From Streptomyces sp. P9-A2 (GTDB taxonomy: Bacteria > Actinomycetota > Actinomycetes > Streptomycetales > Streptomycetaceae): a DNA stretch of 64,000 bases. The notes below the pieces were generated by a model. That model worked only from the letters and a program-made list of their open reading frames with translations. It was not told where the DNA came from and ran no database searches. The stretch spans positions 38,338 through 102,337 of the forward strand of contig NZ_JAZIFX010000002.1 in assembly GCF_036634175.1 (NCBI RefSeq). Direction: 5' to 3'. The position numbers and the translations under genes were made by a program. This document shows, piece after piece, positions 48,002 through 57,226 of the stretch (within the stretch, counting starts at the first letter, position 1; every line of letters begins with the position of its first letter).

Positions 48002-48829
48002 TCAGATGGTGCGGTCGTACTCGAGCTGGAGCAGGACGAGGGCTGCGGCGGCGATCTGTGTGATCCGGCTGGGGTCGAGGCTGACCCTGCGCAGGGCCTT
48101 GAAGGTGGTCTTGAGCAGGGAGTTGGCGCGCTCGCAGACGCCGTGGATACCGCGGATGACCTTGTTGTAGGTCTGCTGGGCCGCGGTCAGCTCGCCGCCC
48201 GCGGGCTTCTTGTGCGGGTGGCGGAAGCCGTCGCCGGCGTTCTGGTAGCCGAGGTCGACCAGGGTCGGCATGTCCAGTTCGGCGGCGATGCGACCCAGGG
48301 CGTCGATCAGGCCGTGGCGGCGGGCGCAGGTGGTGTCGTGCTCGCGGCCGGGCCGGACCGGTGAGACCCAGATCGGCCAGCCGTCCGGGGTGGCGATGAC
48401 CTGCACGTTTCCTCCGTGGTGCTTGTGCTTCCCGGACCACCACAGGTCCGCGCCGTTGGGGCCGGGGGCGGCGACGCGGTCGGTGCGGATGACGGTGCCG
48501 TCGAGGTTGAGATGCGTCAGCCCGGCCGCCTTCGCGCGCTCCAGCGCGGTCGCGAGATCCGGCGCCCCGGCGGACAGCACGGTCAGTCCTTCATGGAGGT
48601 AGCGGTAGGCGGTGGAGGTCGACAGTCCGTTGTCGCAGGCGAGTTGGGACAGGCGGGTGCCGTCGGTGAACCAGCGCAGGATGAGCACCGCCTGCTTGAA
48701 GCAGCCCAGTGCACGCCGTCCCTTGCGGGTCCTGGCCGCGATCCGGTGGTCGTGCAGCAGTCGGGCCAGGTGCTCGGCGGTGGACCGCTTCACATCGAGT
48801 ACGGCGGTGTATGTGACACTGGTCGGCAC
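48002..48829 (-). CDS. IS5-family transposase (DDE_Tnp_4 type)
   Basis: 275 residues from GTG 48829 with GAGGGG ahead. N-terminal HTH (LSQLACDNGLSTSTAYRYL), then catalytic residues in THLNLDGTVIRTD, TLVDLGYQNAGDG and GIHGVCERANSLLKTT. Appears intact. It lies in opposite orientation to the surrounding IS3 genes. Confidence 0.9.
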   Translation of the reverse strand: MPTSVTYTAVLDVKRSTAEHLARLLHDHRIAARTRKGRRALGCFKQAVLILRWFTDGTRLSQLACDNGLSTSTAYRYLHEGLTVLSAGAPDLATALERAKAAGLTHLNLDGTVIRTDRVAAPGPNGADLWWSGKHKHHGGNVQVIATPDGWPIWVSPVRPGREHDTTCARRHGLIDALGRIAAELDMPTLVDLGYQNAGDGFRHPHKKPAGGELTAAQQTYNKVIRGIHGVCERANSLLKTTFKALRRVSLDPSRITQIAAAALVLLQLEYDRTI

Positions 48830-48887
48830 GTAAGGCCCCTCGGTCGGATCTTTCTGTCGCAAGATCGTTCCTACCAGGGGCCTTACG
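48829..48887. repeat. 12-bp inverted repeat spanning the IS5 transposase start
   Basis: CGTAAGGCCCCT (48829-48840) and AGGGGCCTTACG (48876-48887) are perfect complements separated by 35 nt. One arm covers the GTG start and the GAGGGG ribosome site of the transposase, so a transcript entering from outside would fold and hide the start, while one starting within the repeat would not. Confidence 0.55.
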
Positions 48888-48971
48888 CCTGCCCGGACTT
48901 GGGGATGCCACGGGCCGCAGTGCCGGCATCGCGATCACAGCGAGCAACCACCGCTTACCGGGAAGGGCTCA

Positions 48972-49310
48972 ATGGATCGAGTCATGGCACGACCCTCCCG
49001 TTACCCCCTTGAGCTCCGCCGTCGTGCGGTGCGCATGGTCGCCGAGGTGCGCGGCGACCACCCGAACGAGACGGCCGCTCTGCAGGCGGTCACCGACAAG
49101 CTCGGCATCGGGTCCCGCGAGACGCTGCGGAACTGGGTGAAGCAGCACGAGATCGACGCGGGGACGCGTCCGGGGACGGCTACGGAGGAGTCCGCCCAGC
49201 TCAAGGCATTGAAGAAGGAGAACGCCGAGCTGAAGCGGGCGAATGAGATCCTGAAGGCGGCGGCGAGTTTCTTCGCGGCCGAGCTCGACCGGCCACACAC
49301 ACGCTCGTAG
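48972..49310 (+). CDS. IS3-family transposase OrfA
   Basis: 112 residues from ATG 48972 (ATG 48984 also possible). HTH region RYPLELRRRAVRMVAEVRGD and leucine-zipper helix LKALKKENAELKRANEILK. It ends with TAG at 49308-49310 in an overlap with orfB in the -1 frame, as usual for IS3 elements. Confidence 0.9.
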   Translation: MDRVMARPSRYPLELRRRAVRMVAEVRGDHPNETAALQAVTDKLGIGSRETLRNWVKQHEIDAGTRPGTATEESAQLKALKKENAELKRANEILKAAASFFAAELDRPHTRS

Positions 49311-50236
49311 CGTTCATCGACGAGCACCGGGACCGCTTCGGCGGCGTCGAGCCGATCTGCAGAACCCTCACCGAGCACGACTGCAAGATCGCCCCTTCCA
49401 CCTATTACGCCCACAAGAAACGCCTGGCAGCCCCGTCCGCCCGTACCGTGCGGGACGCGGAACTCAAGGAGCTGATCCGCCAGGTCCACACCGACAACTA
49501 CCGTGTCTACGGGGCCCGGAAGATCTGGCGGGAGCTGAACCGGCAGGGTCACACGGTGGCCCGCTGCACCGTCGAACGGCTGATGCGCGAGCTGGGCATC
49601 GCCGGCGCCGTCCGCGGCAAGAGGGTGGTCACCACGATTCCGGACCAGCAGGCCGAGCGGGCACCGGACCGGGTGGACCGCGACTTCGTCGCCGGCGCGC
49701 CGAATCGCTGCTGGGTCGCGGATTTCACGCACGTGGCCACCTGGGCCGGAGTGGTCTACGTCGCCTTCGTCGTGGACACCTTCTCCCGCCGGATCGTCGG
49801 CTGGTCCGCCGCGACATCGAAGGAGACCCGGCTCGTCCTGGACGCCCTGGAGATGGCACTGTGGCAGCGCGACCGCGATGAACACCCCCACGTTCGCGGC
49901 GAGTTGATACATCACAGCGACGTGGGCAGCCAGTACACCAGTTTCCGGCTGGCCGAGCACCTGGACGCGGCCGGCATCGCGGCCTCGATCGGCTCTGTCG
50001 GAGATGCGTACGACAACGCCCTGATGGAGAGCACGATCGGCCTGTTCAAAACCGAATTGATCAAGCCGCAGCGGCCCTGGAAGACCCTCTCCCAGGTCGA
50101 GCTGGCCACCGCCGAGTGGATCGACTGGTACTGCCACCGACGACTGCACGGTGAGATAGGCCACGTCCCACCCGTCGAGTACGAGACCAACTACTACACG
50201 GAACTCACAAAACCCCAGGTCACAACCACAATCTGA
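49298..50236 (+). CDS. IS3-family transposase OrfB
   Basis: The catalytic frame begins HTLVAFIDEHRDRFGGVEPI in the -1 frame of orfA and ends KPQVTTTI. Catalytic residues are in CWVADFTHVATW, IHHSDVGSQYTS and NALMESTIGLFKTELI. It has no good start of its own and is expected as an OrfAB fusion. Intact. Confidence 0.9.
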   Translation, partial: HTLVAFIDEHRDRFGGVEPICRTLTEHDCKIAPSTYYAHKKRLAAPSARTVRDAELKELIRQVHTDNYRVYGARKIWRELNRQGHTVARCTVERLMRELGIAGAVRGKRVVTTIPDQQAERAPDRVDRDFVAGAPNRCWVADFTHVATWAGVVYVAFVVDTFSRRIVGWSAATSKETRLVLDALEMALWQRDRDEHPHVRGELIHHSDVGSQYTSFRLAEHLDAAGIAASIGSVGDAYDNALMESTIGLFKTELIKPQRPWKTLSQVELATAEWIDWYCHRRLHGEIGHVPPVEYETNYYTELTKPQVTTTI

Positions 50237-50263
50237 GGTCTCTACCGAACCCGGGGCGATTCA

Positions 50264-50516
50264 ACATCAATAGTTCTCATGTCATGTCTGACAGCAACCC
50301 CGCATCTCTCATACATCTAGCGGGCCACGGAGCCATCTCAAATGACATCGGAATGAGGATCACCTATGACAGGGAAGCAAGAGTCAGCACCAGCTCGCCA
50401 AGCAGTAGAAGCAACACAGAGTTGAGAGACGTCCGGGACGCCAACGGCTCAGCGCACGCTTCACCACGCGTGCCCCTCAACCGCCGACGGATGATCCCGG
50501 AACACCGGTGCCAGGA
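50264..50516. other. lower-GC intergenic region with a 19-codon ORF
   Basis: This stretch is less GC-rich than its neighbours. A short frame at 50366-50425 (MTGKQESAPARQAVEATQS, then TGA) has GAGGATCACCT ahead. It may be a cut-off gene start left by the IS3 insertion. No other coding signal is visible. Confidence 0.25.
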
Positions 50517-51110
50517 CTATTTCGGTACCGGTGGCTTGCCGGAAACCGCAACGCCGGCCCGGCGGAAGTCGTTCAGGGCGGCAGCTGTCGTGTCCGGGGC
50601 CACCCCGACCGAGTAGTCGAGGCGTACGCGTGTACGAAAGCCTGCCGCGACGGCGTCCAGGGCGGTCGCGCGTACACAGTGGTCCGTCGCGATGCCCACC
50701 ACATCGACGCCCTTGACCCCGCGGGCGCGCAGCCAGTCCGCCAGGGACGTTCCCTCCGCGTCCGCGCCTTCGAAGCCGCTCTTGGAGGCGCTGTGGGCGC
50801 CCTTGAAGAAAACGGCGTGCACCTTGCCGTCCGTGACGACGGGTGCGAAATGGGGATGGAAATCGCTTCCTTCGCCTCCTGCCACGCAGTGGACGGGGAA
50901 GCTGTCCCGGAAGTCCGGGGTCTGGGAGAAATGGCCGCCCGGATCGATGTGATGATCCCGGGTGGCCACCACGTACCGGTAGTCACGCCCCGCACTGCGC
51001 TCCACCAGGTCCGCGATCGCCGAGGCGATCCGCGCCCCACCCTTAACGGGAACGTTGCCCCCTTCGCAGAAGTCGTTCTGCACATCCACCACGATCAAGC
51101 CCCGGCTCAT
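50517..51110 (-). CDS. nicotinamidase/isochorismatase-family hydrolase
   Basis: 197 residues from ATG 51110, AGAGG eight bases upstream. Catalytic triad of the cysteine hydrolase family: D9 (LIVVDVQNDF), K103 (VFFKGAHS) and C145 (GIATDHCVRAT). The metal site is D52-H54-H60 (TRDHHIDPGGHF). The metal ligands and text favour nicotinamidase (nicotinamide to nicotinate, NAD salvage) over isochorismatase. It stands alone between IS elements. Complete. Confidence 0.85.
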   Translation of the reverse strand: MSRGLIVVDVQNDFCEGGNVPVKGGARIASAIADLVERSAGRDYRYVVATRDHHIDPGGHFSQTPDFRDSFPVHCVAGGEGSDFHPHFAPVVTDGKVHAVFFKGAHSASKSGFEGADAEGTSLADWLRARGVKGVDVVGIATDHCVRATALDAVAAGFRTRVRLDYSVGVAPDTTAAALNDFRRAGVAVSGKPPVPK

Positions 51111-51672
51111 CACGACCACCTCTCAGCACGGTGGAACACGGGAGTGACCACTGCGGCTGTCCCTTACCGATGCTGGGCGATCACAGCAGGAAGCGCCCGA
51201 CCGGCTACGCCGAACGGGTGACCTTGTGCCGGGCACCACTGGGCACCGGTCCGGCAACCGGAACGGGGCAACCTGCGCCCCACCCTCAACGGCGCCCTGT
51301 CCCCTGCTCGGTACACGGCGCGGAGTCCACATCTGCACGACGTACGGTTCGAAAGGGGCACCGGGCCGCGATGAGTGAGCGGGGTACAGGACGTTCAGGA
51401 CTTCCCCGGGGGTACGGCGTCGGTGCTCTGGGCGCGGGCGGTCAGCACCTCGCGCAGAATGCTGTCGGGCGTGCGTGCCCTGCGCAGCAGCGCTCACAGG
51501 TGCGCCGGCCCGCAGCCCTGCGGAGGCCGGGCCTTCCACCGATCGGCCTCAATTCTCCTTCCTCTCTTCCGGATTGTTGCCTGGCCGACATGCGCTTTGG
51601 GCTGCTTTCCACTGAGATGGGGAGCGGCACCGCCTGCCACCAGGCCGGCGGGCCGGAAGAAGGGAACGGGTT
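51111..51672. other. intergenic stretch without a supported gene
   Basis: About 560 bp. Open frames on both strands are Arg/Pro/Ser-rich and look non-coding, with no ribosome sites. Promoters of the two flanking, divergent genes are presumably here. Confidence 0.4.
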
Positions 51673-51993
51673 ATGACGACTCAAGGAACAAGGCTGCCTG
51701 CCGGCGTGGTCATGATCGAGGACAGCGAGTGCCCTCCGGCGACGTTGGGGCTGTGGAAGCACTACGGGCGCAAGGGCCCCGCCTACGGCATCGGCGCCGG
51801 GTACACGGTGTCCCTCAGTGAGCTGCCCGCGGACGGCGGCAGCATGACGAAGAACGTGTCCTCATGGGTCAATAAGACCCAAAGTGACGCGAAGCTGGTC
51901 AGCAGCAAGGGCACCCGGATCCTCAAGGCCGGCGAGTCCATGGAAGAGCCCGCCGGCCACAACGACACTGTCGAACGGGTCGAGTGGGTCTAA
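51673..51993 (+). CDS. small beta-rich protein, crystallin/I36-like pattern
   Basis: 106 residues from ATG 51673. Trp/Tyr/Gly spacing (LGLWKHYGRKGPAYGIGAGY) and NVSSWVNKTQSD recall beta/gamma-crystallin-like or I36 inhibitor-like folds, but the match is weak. No signal peptide is seen. The C-terminus (HNDTVERVEWV) ends at TAA 51991-51993, exactly where an IS4-family element inserted; the TAA belongs to its target duplication, so the protein is unaffected. Confidence 0.55.
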   Translation: MTTQGTRLPAGVVMIEDSECPPATLGLWKHYGRKGPAYGIGAGYTVSLSELPADGGSMTKNVSSWVNKTQSDAKLVSSKGTRILKAGESMEEPAGHNDTVERVEWV

Positions 51994-51994
51994 A

Positions 51995-53513
51995 GACCAA
52001 GGCCGTGAAGTTACGGCTCCGGGGACGTTGGCAAGTGCGCTCTGATCTGCGGCGGCTTCGGACGTGAGAAGCGGAGCCCCGGTAGAACTGGCAGTCGACC
52101 AAGACAGCCGTTCACAGCACCGGAGGCTCCGCTGTCCGATCAGTGTGTCATCACGCGTGAAATCACGGTAGCCAAGGGCCTGTTCGCCCCCGGGCACCTG
52201 GGAGAACTCACCCAGATCGTCCCGTTCGAGATGGTCGATGCGGTCCTCACCGAGACCGGTGCCGTCCAGCAACGGCTGCGGAAGATCCCGGCCCGGGTGG
52301 TGGTCTACCTGCTGCTGGCCGCAGCCCTGTTCGAGGACTGCGGCTACCTGGCCGTCTGGCGCAAGCTCACCGCCGCGCTGGAGGCGATACCGGTCGCGAA
52401 GGTCACCGGCACGGCACTCTGGGACGCCCGGACCCGTCTCGGGGTCCGCCCCATGCGGGCCCTGTTCGACCTGTTGCGCGGGCCGGCCACGGCGATCCGG
52501 ACCGTCGGCGCCCGTTTCAAGGGCTTGCTGACCGTCGCGATCGACGGCACCTGCCTCCGACGTCCCCGACAGCCCGCTGCACCGAGCCCGCCTGGGCAAG
52601 AGCACCAACCAGTACGCGACCTCCGGCTACCCGCAGATCTGCCTGACCGCGCTGGTGGCCTGCGGCACCCGCGCGGTCCTGGACGCCGCCTTCGGCCCCC
52701 GCTCCAGCGGCGAGACCGTCTACGGCAAGCGACTGACACGCTCCCTCCACGCCGGAATGATCGTCCTGCTGGACCGGGGCTTCTCCAGCAACACGTTCCT
52801 GGCTGCCGTCGCCGCCACCGAGGCCGCCTTCCTGGCGCGCGTCTCGGCCGCCCGCAAACCCCCGGTCCTGGCCCGCTTCGACGACGGCTCCCACCTCTCC
52901 CGCTTCGGCGGCGTCGAGGTCCGCATCATCGAGTGCGAGATCACCATCACCACCAGCCAGGGCCGTCAGACCGGGCTCTACCGCCTGGCCACCAACCTCC
53001 TTGACCCCCACCGATACCCGGCATCCGACCTGGTCAGCCTGTATCACGAGCGATGGGAAGTGGAGTCCGCCTACTTCGCGATCAAGAAGTCGATGCTGGG
53101 CCGACGGGTCCTGCGCTCGAAGACCTGGGCCGGCATCGCCCAGGAGGTCTACGCACTGCTGAGTGCCTACCAGGTCCTGCGGATCGCGATCGCCGACGCC
53201 ACCGAGACCACACCCGGAGCGGATCCGGACCGGGGCAGTTTCAGCGTCGCGCTCCGATGCGCCCGCGATCAGATCGTTCAGGCCGCGGGCATCATCGCCG
53301 ACACCGTGATCGACCTCGTCGGAACGATCGGCCGAGCCGTCCTGGACCAGCTCATGCCCGCCCGCCGCCTCCGCGTCAGCCCCCGCGCAGTGAAACGACC
53401 CCTGTCCCGATACGCGTACAAGAGCCTCAAGGTCGACCGACGCACCTACACGGCCACCCTCAGCATCAACATCTTGACGCCGACGATCAGTCCGTAACTT
53501 CACGGCCTTGGTC
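51995..53513 (+). mobile_element. IS4-family element with TAAA target duplication
   Basis: A 1519-bp element. The ends are perfect inverted repeats: GACCAAGGCCGTGAAG at 51995-52010, continuing to about 52016, and its complement at 53492-53513. Direct repeats TAAA flank it (51991-51994 and 53514-53517). It lies on the stop codon of the preceding gene without changing the protein. Confidence 0.9.
52132..53497 (+). pseudogene. IS4-family transposase, frameshifted
   Basis: The N-terminal part reads FAPGHLGELTQIVPFEMVDA and LLTVAIDGTCL. Near 52557 an extra C (CTCCGACGTC for CTCGACGTC) breaks the frame; the other frame continues VPDSPLHRARLGKSTNQY, VLLDRGFSS and YHERWEVESAYFAIKK, giving the DDE residues D, D and E. 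The start is also unclear: no ATG/GTG in frame fits, only CTG 52132 behind GGAGG. The copy is probably inactive. It otherwise ends normally at 53497. Confidence 0.85.
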
Positions 53514-53670
53514 TAAAGACACCGACCACACCCCCGACCACCGCAGGCCACGCCACCACGCAGACCGGTCCACAGATGGCGCAACCGTAGGCGCGCCCCT
53601 TGTCGCGTCCCGGCCCCTGGGCGGCGTGCGGCGCCCTGGCGGTGCCTCATGCCGCCCAGGGAGCCTACCC

Positions 53671-54903
53671 TTGCCGAATACCTCATCCATGCAGGTGGGA
53701 GCGGGTTTGGGTGTCGGCCAGTGGTTGCCCGAGTAGGCGCTCTCGCGCGGTTGGCGGTGGTTGCGGCATGATGATCGGTCGTGCTGCTGAGACTGGCGTA
53801 CCTGGGTATGACGAACACGTTCGCGATGCTGCGGCTGCTGCCGATGAGCGGCCGCGAGAAGGATGTAGAAATCCTGGCCCTGCGCCATCAGATTGCGCTC
53901 CTGGAGCGGCAGCTGAACGGGCAGCGGGTCCGATTCCACGCGAGCGACCGGGCGTTCCTGGCGGCGTTGCTCCAGGGCCTGCCGCGGAAGGTTCTGCGCG
54001 GGATGCGGCTGTTGGTGCGGCCGGACACGCTGCTGCGATGGCACCGTAACCTCATCGCCGGCCGGCACGCCGCCCGGTCCCGGCCGAAGCGCGGGGGCCG
54101 GCCGCGCACCGTGCGCTCGATCCGAAGGCTGGTGCTGCGCCTGGCCAGGGAAAATCCAAGTTGGGGCTATCGGCGCGTGCATGGTGAGCTGCTCGCGCTC
54201 GGGGTGAAGGTGGCGGCATCCACGGTCTGGGAGATCTTGAAGGAGGCCGGAATCGACCCGGCACCCGCATGCGCTTGCAGCACGTGGGCGGACTTCCTGC
54301 GCTCCTCGGCCGACGCCCTACTGGCCTGCGACTTCTTCGAGACGGTCACCCTGTCAGGGGCACGGTTGTACGTGTTCGCCGCGATCGAGCACGCGAACCG
54401 GCGGATCCGGATCCTGGGCGCGACCGCGCATCCGACCGCGTCCTGGGTGGTCCAGGCGGCGAGGAATCTTGTCATGGACCTCGAGGACGCCGACTGCCGG
54501 GCGCGCTATCTGATCAGGGACCGGGACGGGAAGTTCCCGCGGTTGTTCGACAAGGTGTTCCAGGACGAGGACATCGAGGTCGTGCTCAGCGGCGTCCGGA
54601 TGCCGAGAATGAACTCGATCATGGAGCGGTGGGCGCAGACCTGCCGGCGAGAACTGCTGGACCGCGTGTTGATCTGGGATCAGCATCACCTCCTGTACGC
54701 CCTGCGCGAGTTCGAGACGTTCTACAACGAGCACAGGCCGCACCAGGGCCTTGCGAACGCCCGCCCCCTCCACCCGCTGCCCGCTCCGATCGAGGACCCG
54801 GACCGGATCGCCCGTCTGGACATACGACGGCGGGCGCGGCTTGGCGGCACCCTCCACGAGTACCAACATGCGGCCTGACCAGCATGGATGAGGTATTCGG
54901 CAA
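53671..54903 (+). mobile_element. integrase-core IS element with perfect 22-bp inverted repeats
   Basis: The ends at 53671-53692 and 54882-54903 are perfect 22-bp complements starting TTGCCGAATACC. The 1233-bp element carries one transposase. No target duplication is evident. Its right end abuts a hydrolase fragment, so the insertion or a deletion there has removed the hydrolase 5' part. Confidence 0.9.
53781..54878 (+). CDS. integrase-core (rve) transposase
   Basis: 365 residues. N-terminal helices (KDVEILALRHQIALLERQL), an HTH-like segment (NPSWGYRRVHGELLALGVKV), and a retroviral-integrase core: LLACDFFETVTLSGARL, YLIRDRDGKFPRLFD and MNSIMERWAQTCRREL. These give the D, D and E catalytic residues. 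Made from a single ORF, as in IS481/IS3-related integrase-type elements lacking orfA. Intact. Confidence 0.88.
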   Translation: MLLRLAYLGMTNTFAMLRLLPMSGREKDVEILALRHQIALLERQLNGQRVRFHASDRAFLAALLQGLPRKVLRGMRLLVRPDTLLRWHRNLIAGRHAARSRPKRGGRPRTVRSIRRLVLRLARENPSWGYRRVHGELLALGVKVAASTVWEILKEAGIDPAPACACSTWADFLRSSADALLACDFFETVTLSGARLYVFAAIEHANRRIRILGATAHPTASWVVQAARNLVMDLEDADCRARYLIRDRDGKFPRLFDKVFQDEDIEVVLSGVRMPRMNSIMERWAQTCRRELLDRVLIWDQHHLLYALREFETFYNEHRPHQGLANARPLHPLPAPIEDPDRIARLDIRRRARLGGTLHEYQHAA

Positions 54904-55214
54904 ACGCAACGTTCGGGGTCCGCCCCGAGCTGCTCGTGGACACGTTCCTGCAGGACTGCGACCCCGAGGTCCAGGCGCAGGCGGCGGACCACCTCGCCCG
55001 GCAGAGCGTGCAGGTGACCGGGCAGCCGGTCGGGGCGGCCGCATGGCAGCAGTTGTCCTCAACGTACCTCGTCTGCGCTCAGGACCGGGGCACCCCACCG
55101 CGGCTGCAGCGCGAGTTCGCCCGCCGGGCCGGCAGCGTCGTCGAGCTCGACGCCGGCCACCACCCGTTCCTGTCCCAGCCTGCAGCGGTCCGGGACCTGC
55201 TGCTGAGCCTGTGA
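54904..55214 (+). pseudogene. alpha/beta hydrolase C-terminal fragment
   Basis: About 100 residues, FGVRPELLVDTFLQDCDPEV to QPAAVRDLLLSL, including the Asp strand (YLVCAQDRGTPP) and the catalytic His (VELDAGHHPFLSQP) of an alpha/beta hydrolase. The nucleophile part is missing; the frame begins at the IS end. No matching N-terminal part is seen on the left of the IS. Confidence 0.7.
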
Positions 55215-55458
55215 CGGCAGCCGCGCACGAGCCGGGCCGGCGGTCCGAGGGCCAAGAGGCCGTCATTGCAGAGCGTTGCGATCGTCACTTTGAGCTACTT
55301 GTCACTTCGCCGTAGCTTCGGGAGTACAGGGCCGAGATCCCCGCGGGTTCAGGGAAACCGAGGACTATTCAGCGCGAACCCACGGGTCCAGCGGTGTGCT
55401 TCAGGTCTGTGCATCCGTGGGTTCAGGTGAAATCACGAGAGTGCTGAGCGAGCCGGAG

Positions 55459-56322
55459 GGCGTTGTCACGTTAGCGGACCGACCTGAGATGATCTTGGAG
55501 TTGGTCGTGCCGGGGAGGGGTTCGCTCGTGTCGTCCGCGCCGCCGTCGTACAAGGGGCACCGGTACCCGGTCGAGGTGATAGCGCACTGCGTGTGGCTGT
55601 ACTTCCGTTTCCCGCTGTCGTTCCGTGAGGTGGAGGAGCTGATGCTGCAGCGCGGCGTGCTCGTCTCCCACGAGACCGTCCGGCGTTGGTGTGCGAAGTT
55701 CGGGCAGGCCTACGCCAACGGCCTGCGCCGGAGGCGGCCCCGGCCCGGCGGCAAATGGCATCTGGACGAGGTCTTCATCAAGATCAACGGGGAACGGAAG
55801 TACCTGTGGCGGGCCGTCGACGCCGACGGCAACGTGCTGGATATCCTCGTGCAGGACCGCCGGGACACCGCCGCGGCCCGGTGCTTCTTCCGCCGCCTGA
55901 TGAAGAAGACGTGTTCGGCGCCGAGGGTGGTCGTCACGGACAAGCTGCGCTCCTACGGCGCCGCCCACCGCGAGGTCATGCCCTCCGTCGAGCACCGCTG
56001 TCACAAGGGCCTGAACAACCGGGCGGAGAACAGTCATCAGCCGACGAGGCAGCGCGAGCGCGCCATGAAGGGCTTCCGCTCCGTCGGCGCAGCCCAGCGG
56101 TTCCTGGCCGCGTTCAGCGGCATCTCACCGCACTTCCGGCCCCGGCGGCACCTGATGACCGCCACCGAATACCGCACCGAGATGACCACCCGCTTCGCCG
56201 TCTGGAACCAGATCACCGGCTTCGCCGGCCCGCCTGCCGCGGCCTGACCCGAAACTTCCGCCCGGCCCCACCACACCCGGCACACCGTCAGGCACTCACA
56301 CACCCAACAACGTGACAGCGCC
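55459..56322 (+). mobile_element. IS6-family element, copy 2
   Basis: The ends carry GGCGTTGTCACGTT (55459-55472) and AACGTGACAGCGCC (56309-56322), inverted with one mismatch. It is 864 bp with one transposase and has the same orientation as copy 1 at 40294-41143. No 8-bp target duplication was found. Confidence 0.8.
55528..56247 (+). CDS. IS6-family transposase (copy 2)
   Basis: 239 residues from GTG 55528 (GGAGG ahead). DDE residues in WHLDEVFIKI, RVVVTDKLRSY and NNRAENSHQPTR. The differences from copy 1 are spread over the gene, so the copies are relatives rather than a recent duplication. Intact. Confidence 0.92.
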   Translation: MSSAPPSYKGHRYPVEVIAHCVWLYFRFPLSFREVEELMLQRGVLVSHETVRRWCAKFGQAYANGLRRRRPRPGGKWHLDEVFIKINGERKYLWRAVDADGNVLDILVQDRRDTAAARCFFRRLMKKTCSAPRVVVTDKLRSYGAAHREVMPSVEHRCHKGLNNRAENSHQPTRQRERAMKGFRSVGAAQRFLAAFSGISPHFRPRRHLMTATEYRTEMTTRFAVWNQITGFAGPPAAA

Positions 56323-56326
56323 GTTC

Positions 56327-56530
56327 TCACGCGTTGGGGTCGGCAACGCTGATGTGCCCCACCCAGGACGGGGTCGGGATCGCGTTCGACGGCCAGGTCG
56401 CCCAGGGCGGCAATGCCCGCAGCCTGCCCGTTGTCGATGACCGGCAGGCGGCGCAGTGCCTTGCCGTGCATCAGCTGCACCGCGCGGTCGACGTCGTCCT
56501 CAAAAGGGAGTACGTGGCCTGGTCGTTGCG
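56327..56530 (-). pseudogene. CBS-domain protein C-terminal fragment
   Basis: Reads RPGHVLPFEDDVDRAVQL, then MHGKALRRLPVIDNGQAAG and IAALGDLAVERDPDPVLG, the second half of a CBS pair as found in actinobacterial two-CBS proteins. A short insertion near 56362 shifts the frame before the natural end (HISVADPNA, TGA 56327-56329). The 5' half is absent. It adjoins IS6 copy 2. Confidence 0.65.
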
Positions 56531-56621
56531 GGCGGTGGACGAGAAGGCCGGGCGGTTTCGCCCGATGCCGTCCGGGGTCTGCTGAAAGGCGCGCGGCGGC
56601 CGAAGTGTCCGGCCCGCATGT

Positions 56622-57197
56622 TCACGCCCGTCGACGCGGGCGGCGTCCGCCGAACTTCTCCAGGTGCCGGGCCGCCATGGAAGCGCCGGCGCCGCTGACC
56701 ACAGCTGTCGCTTCGGGCGGCGGGCCGTCCCCGGAATCGGTCACGACGGTGGCCCGTACAGCGCCGGAGTCGATGGTCACCAGCAGGGTGCGCGCTCCGC
56801 CGGGGTCGGGCAGGGTGATCTCCAGTGAGGTGTCCGGTTCGGACCTGGCCACGGCGGCGAACCAGACGGCGGCCGTGGCCAGGTCCCAGCCGCCGGGTGC
56901 CTCGACGGACACGGTGGTGGTGTCCGCGCCCCGCAGTGGCCGCCAGTCCTTGGGGCGGGCACCGCGCTCCCCGGCCGCACGCCACAGCGTGTCCAGGTCC
57001 GCCGCGTGCGTGGTGCGGCCGACCCGGTCGCTGAGCAGGTATCCCGCGGACAGCCAGGACCGGACTTGCAGTCCGGACCCGCCGTCCAGGAGCCGGTCGG
57101 TGCTCGCCGCTCGGGCGGCGAGCACCGACCGGGTGGGCGGGGCCAGGATGTCCTCCCAGCGGGGTAGGGAACGTCCCGTGCCACAGGCTCCGCACAT
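56622..57197 (-). CDS. hypothetical protein with N-terminal CGACGTG motif
   Basis: 191 residues from ATG 57197 behind a GGAGAGGG ribosome site. It starts MCGACGTGRSLPRWEDILAP, a Cys pair that may bind metal, followed by an alpha/beta domain (LSAGYLLSDRVGRTTH, WDLATAAVWFAAVARSEP) and a basic end. No known family is recognised. It is the last gene of the minus-strand catabolic run, 29 bp after the first SDR stop, and is probably co-transcribed with it. Confidence 0.6.
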   Translation of the reverse strand: MCGACGTGRSLPRWEDILAPPTRSVLAARAASTDRLLDGGSGLQVRSWLSAGYLLSDRVGRTTHAADLDTLWRAAGERGARPKDWRPLRGADTTTVSVEAPGGWDLATAAVWFAAVARSEPDTSLEITLPDPGGARTLLVTIDSGAVRATVVTDSGDGPPPEATAVVSGAGASMAARHLEKFGGRRPRRRA

Positions 57198-57226
57198 CGT
57201 GGTTCCCTCTCCTCCCTCTCAGTGCC

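Larger units (their letters stand above)
47922..50263 (+). mobile_element. IS3-family element interrupted by an IS5-type element
   Basis: The right end finishes CCCGGGGCGATTCA at 50263. A matching but degenerate left end, TGAACCGTTCCGG, is at 47922-47934. Between them are orfA/orfB (48972-50236) and, upstream of orfA, an oppositely oriented IS5-type transposase gene, so the IS5 probably inserted between the IS3 left end and orfA. The exact IS5 boundaries could not be set; they lie near 47985 and 48890-48940. Confidence 0.6.

Noticed and set aside
51131..51676. A 181-residue plus-strand frame between nicotinamidase and the small beta-rich gene
   Set aside because: Composition is Arg/Pro/Ser-rich with no ribosome site or recognisable pattern; treated as non-coding.
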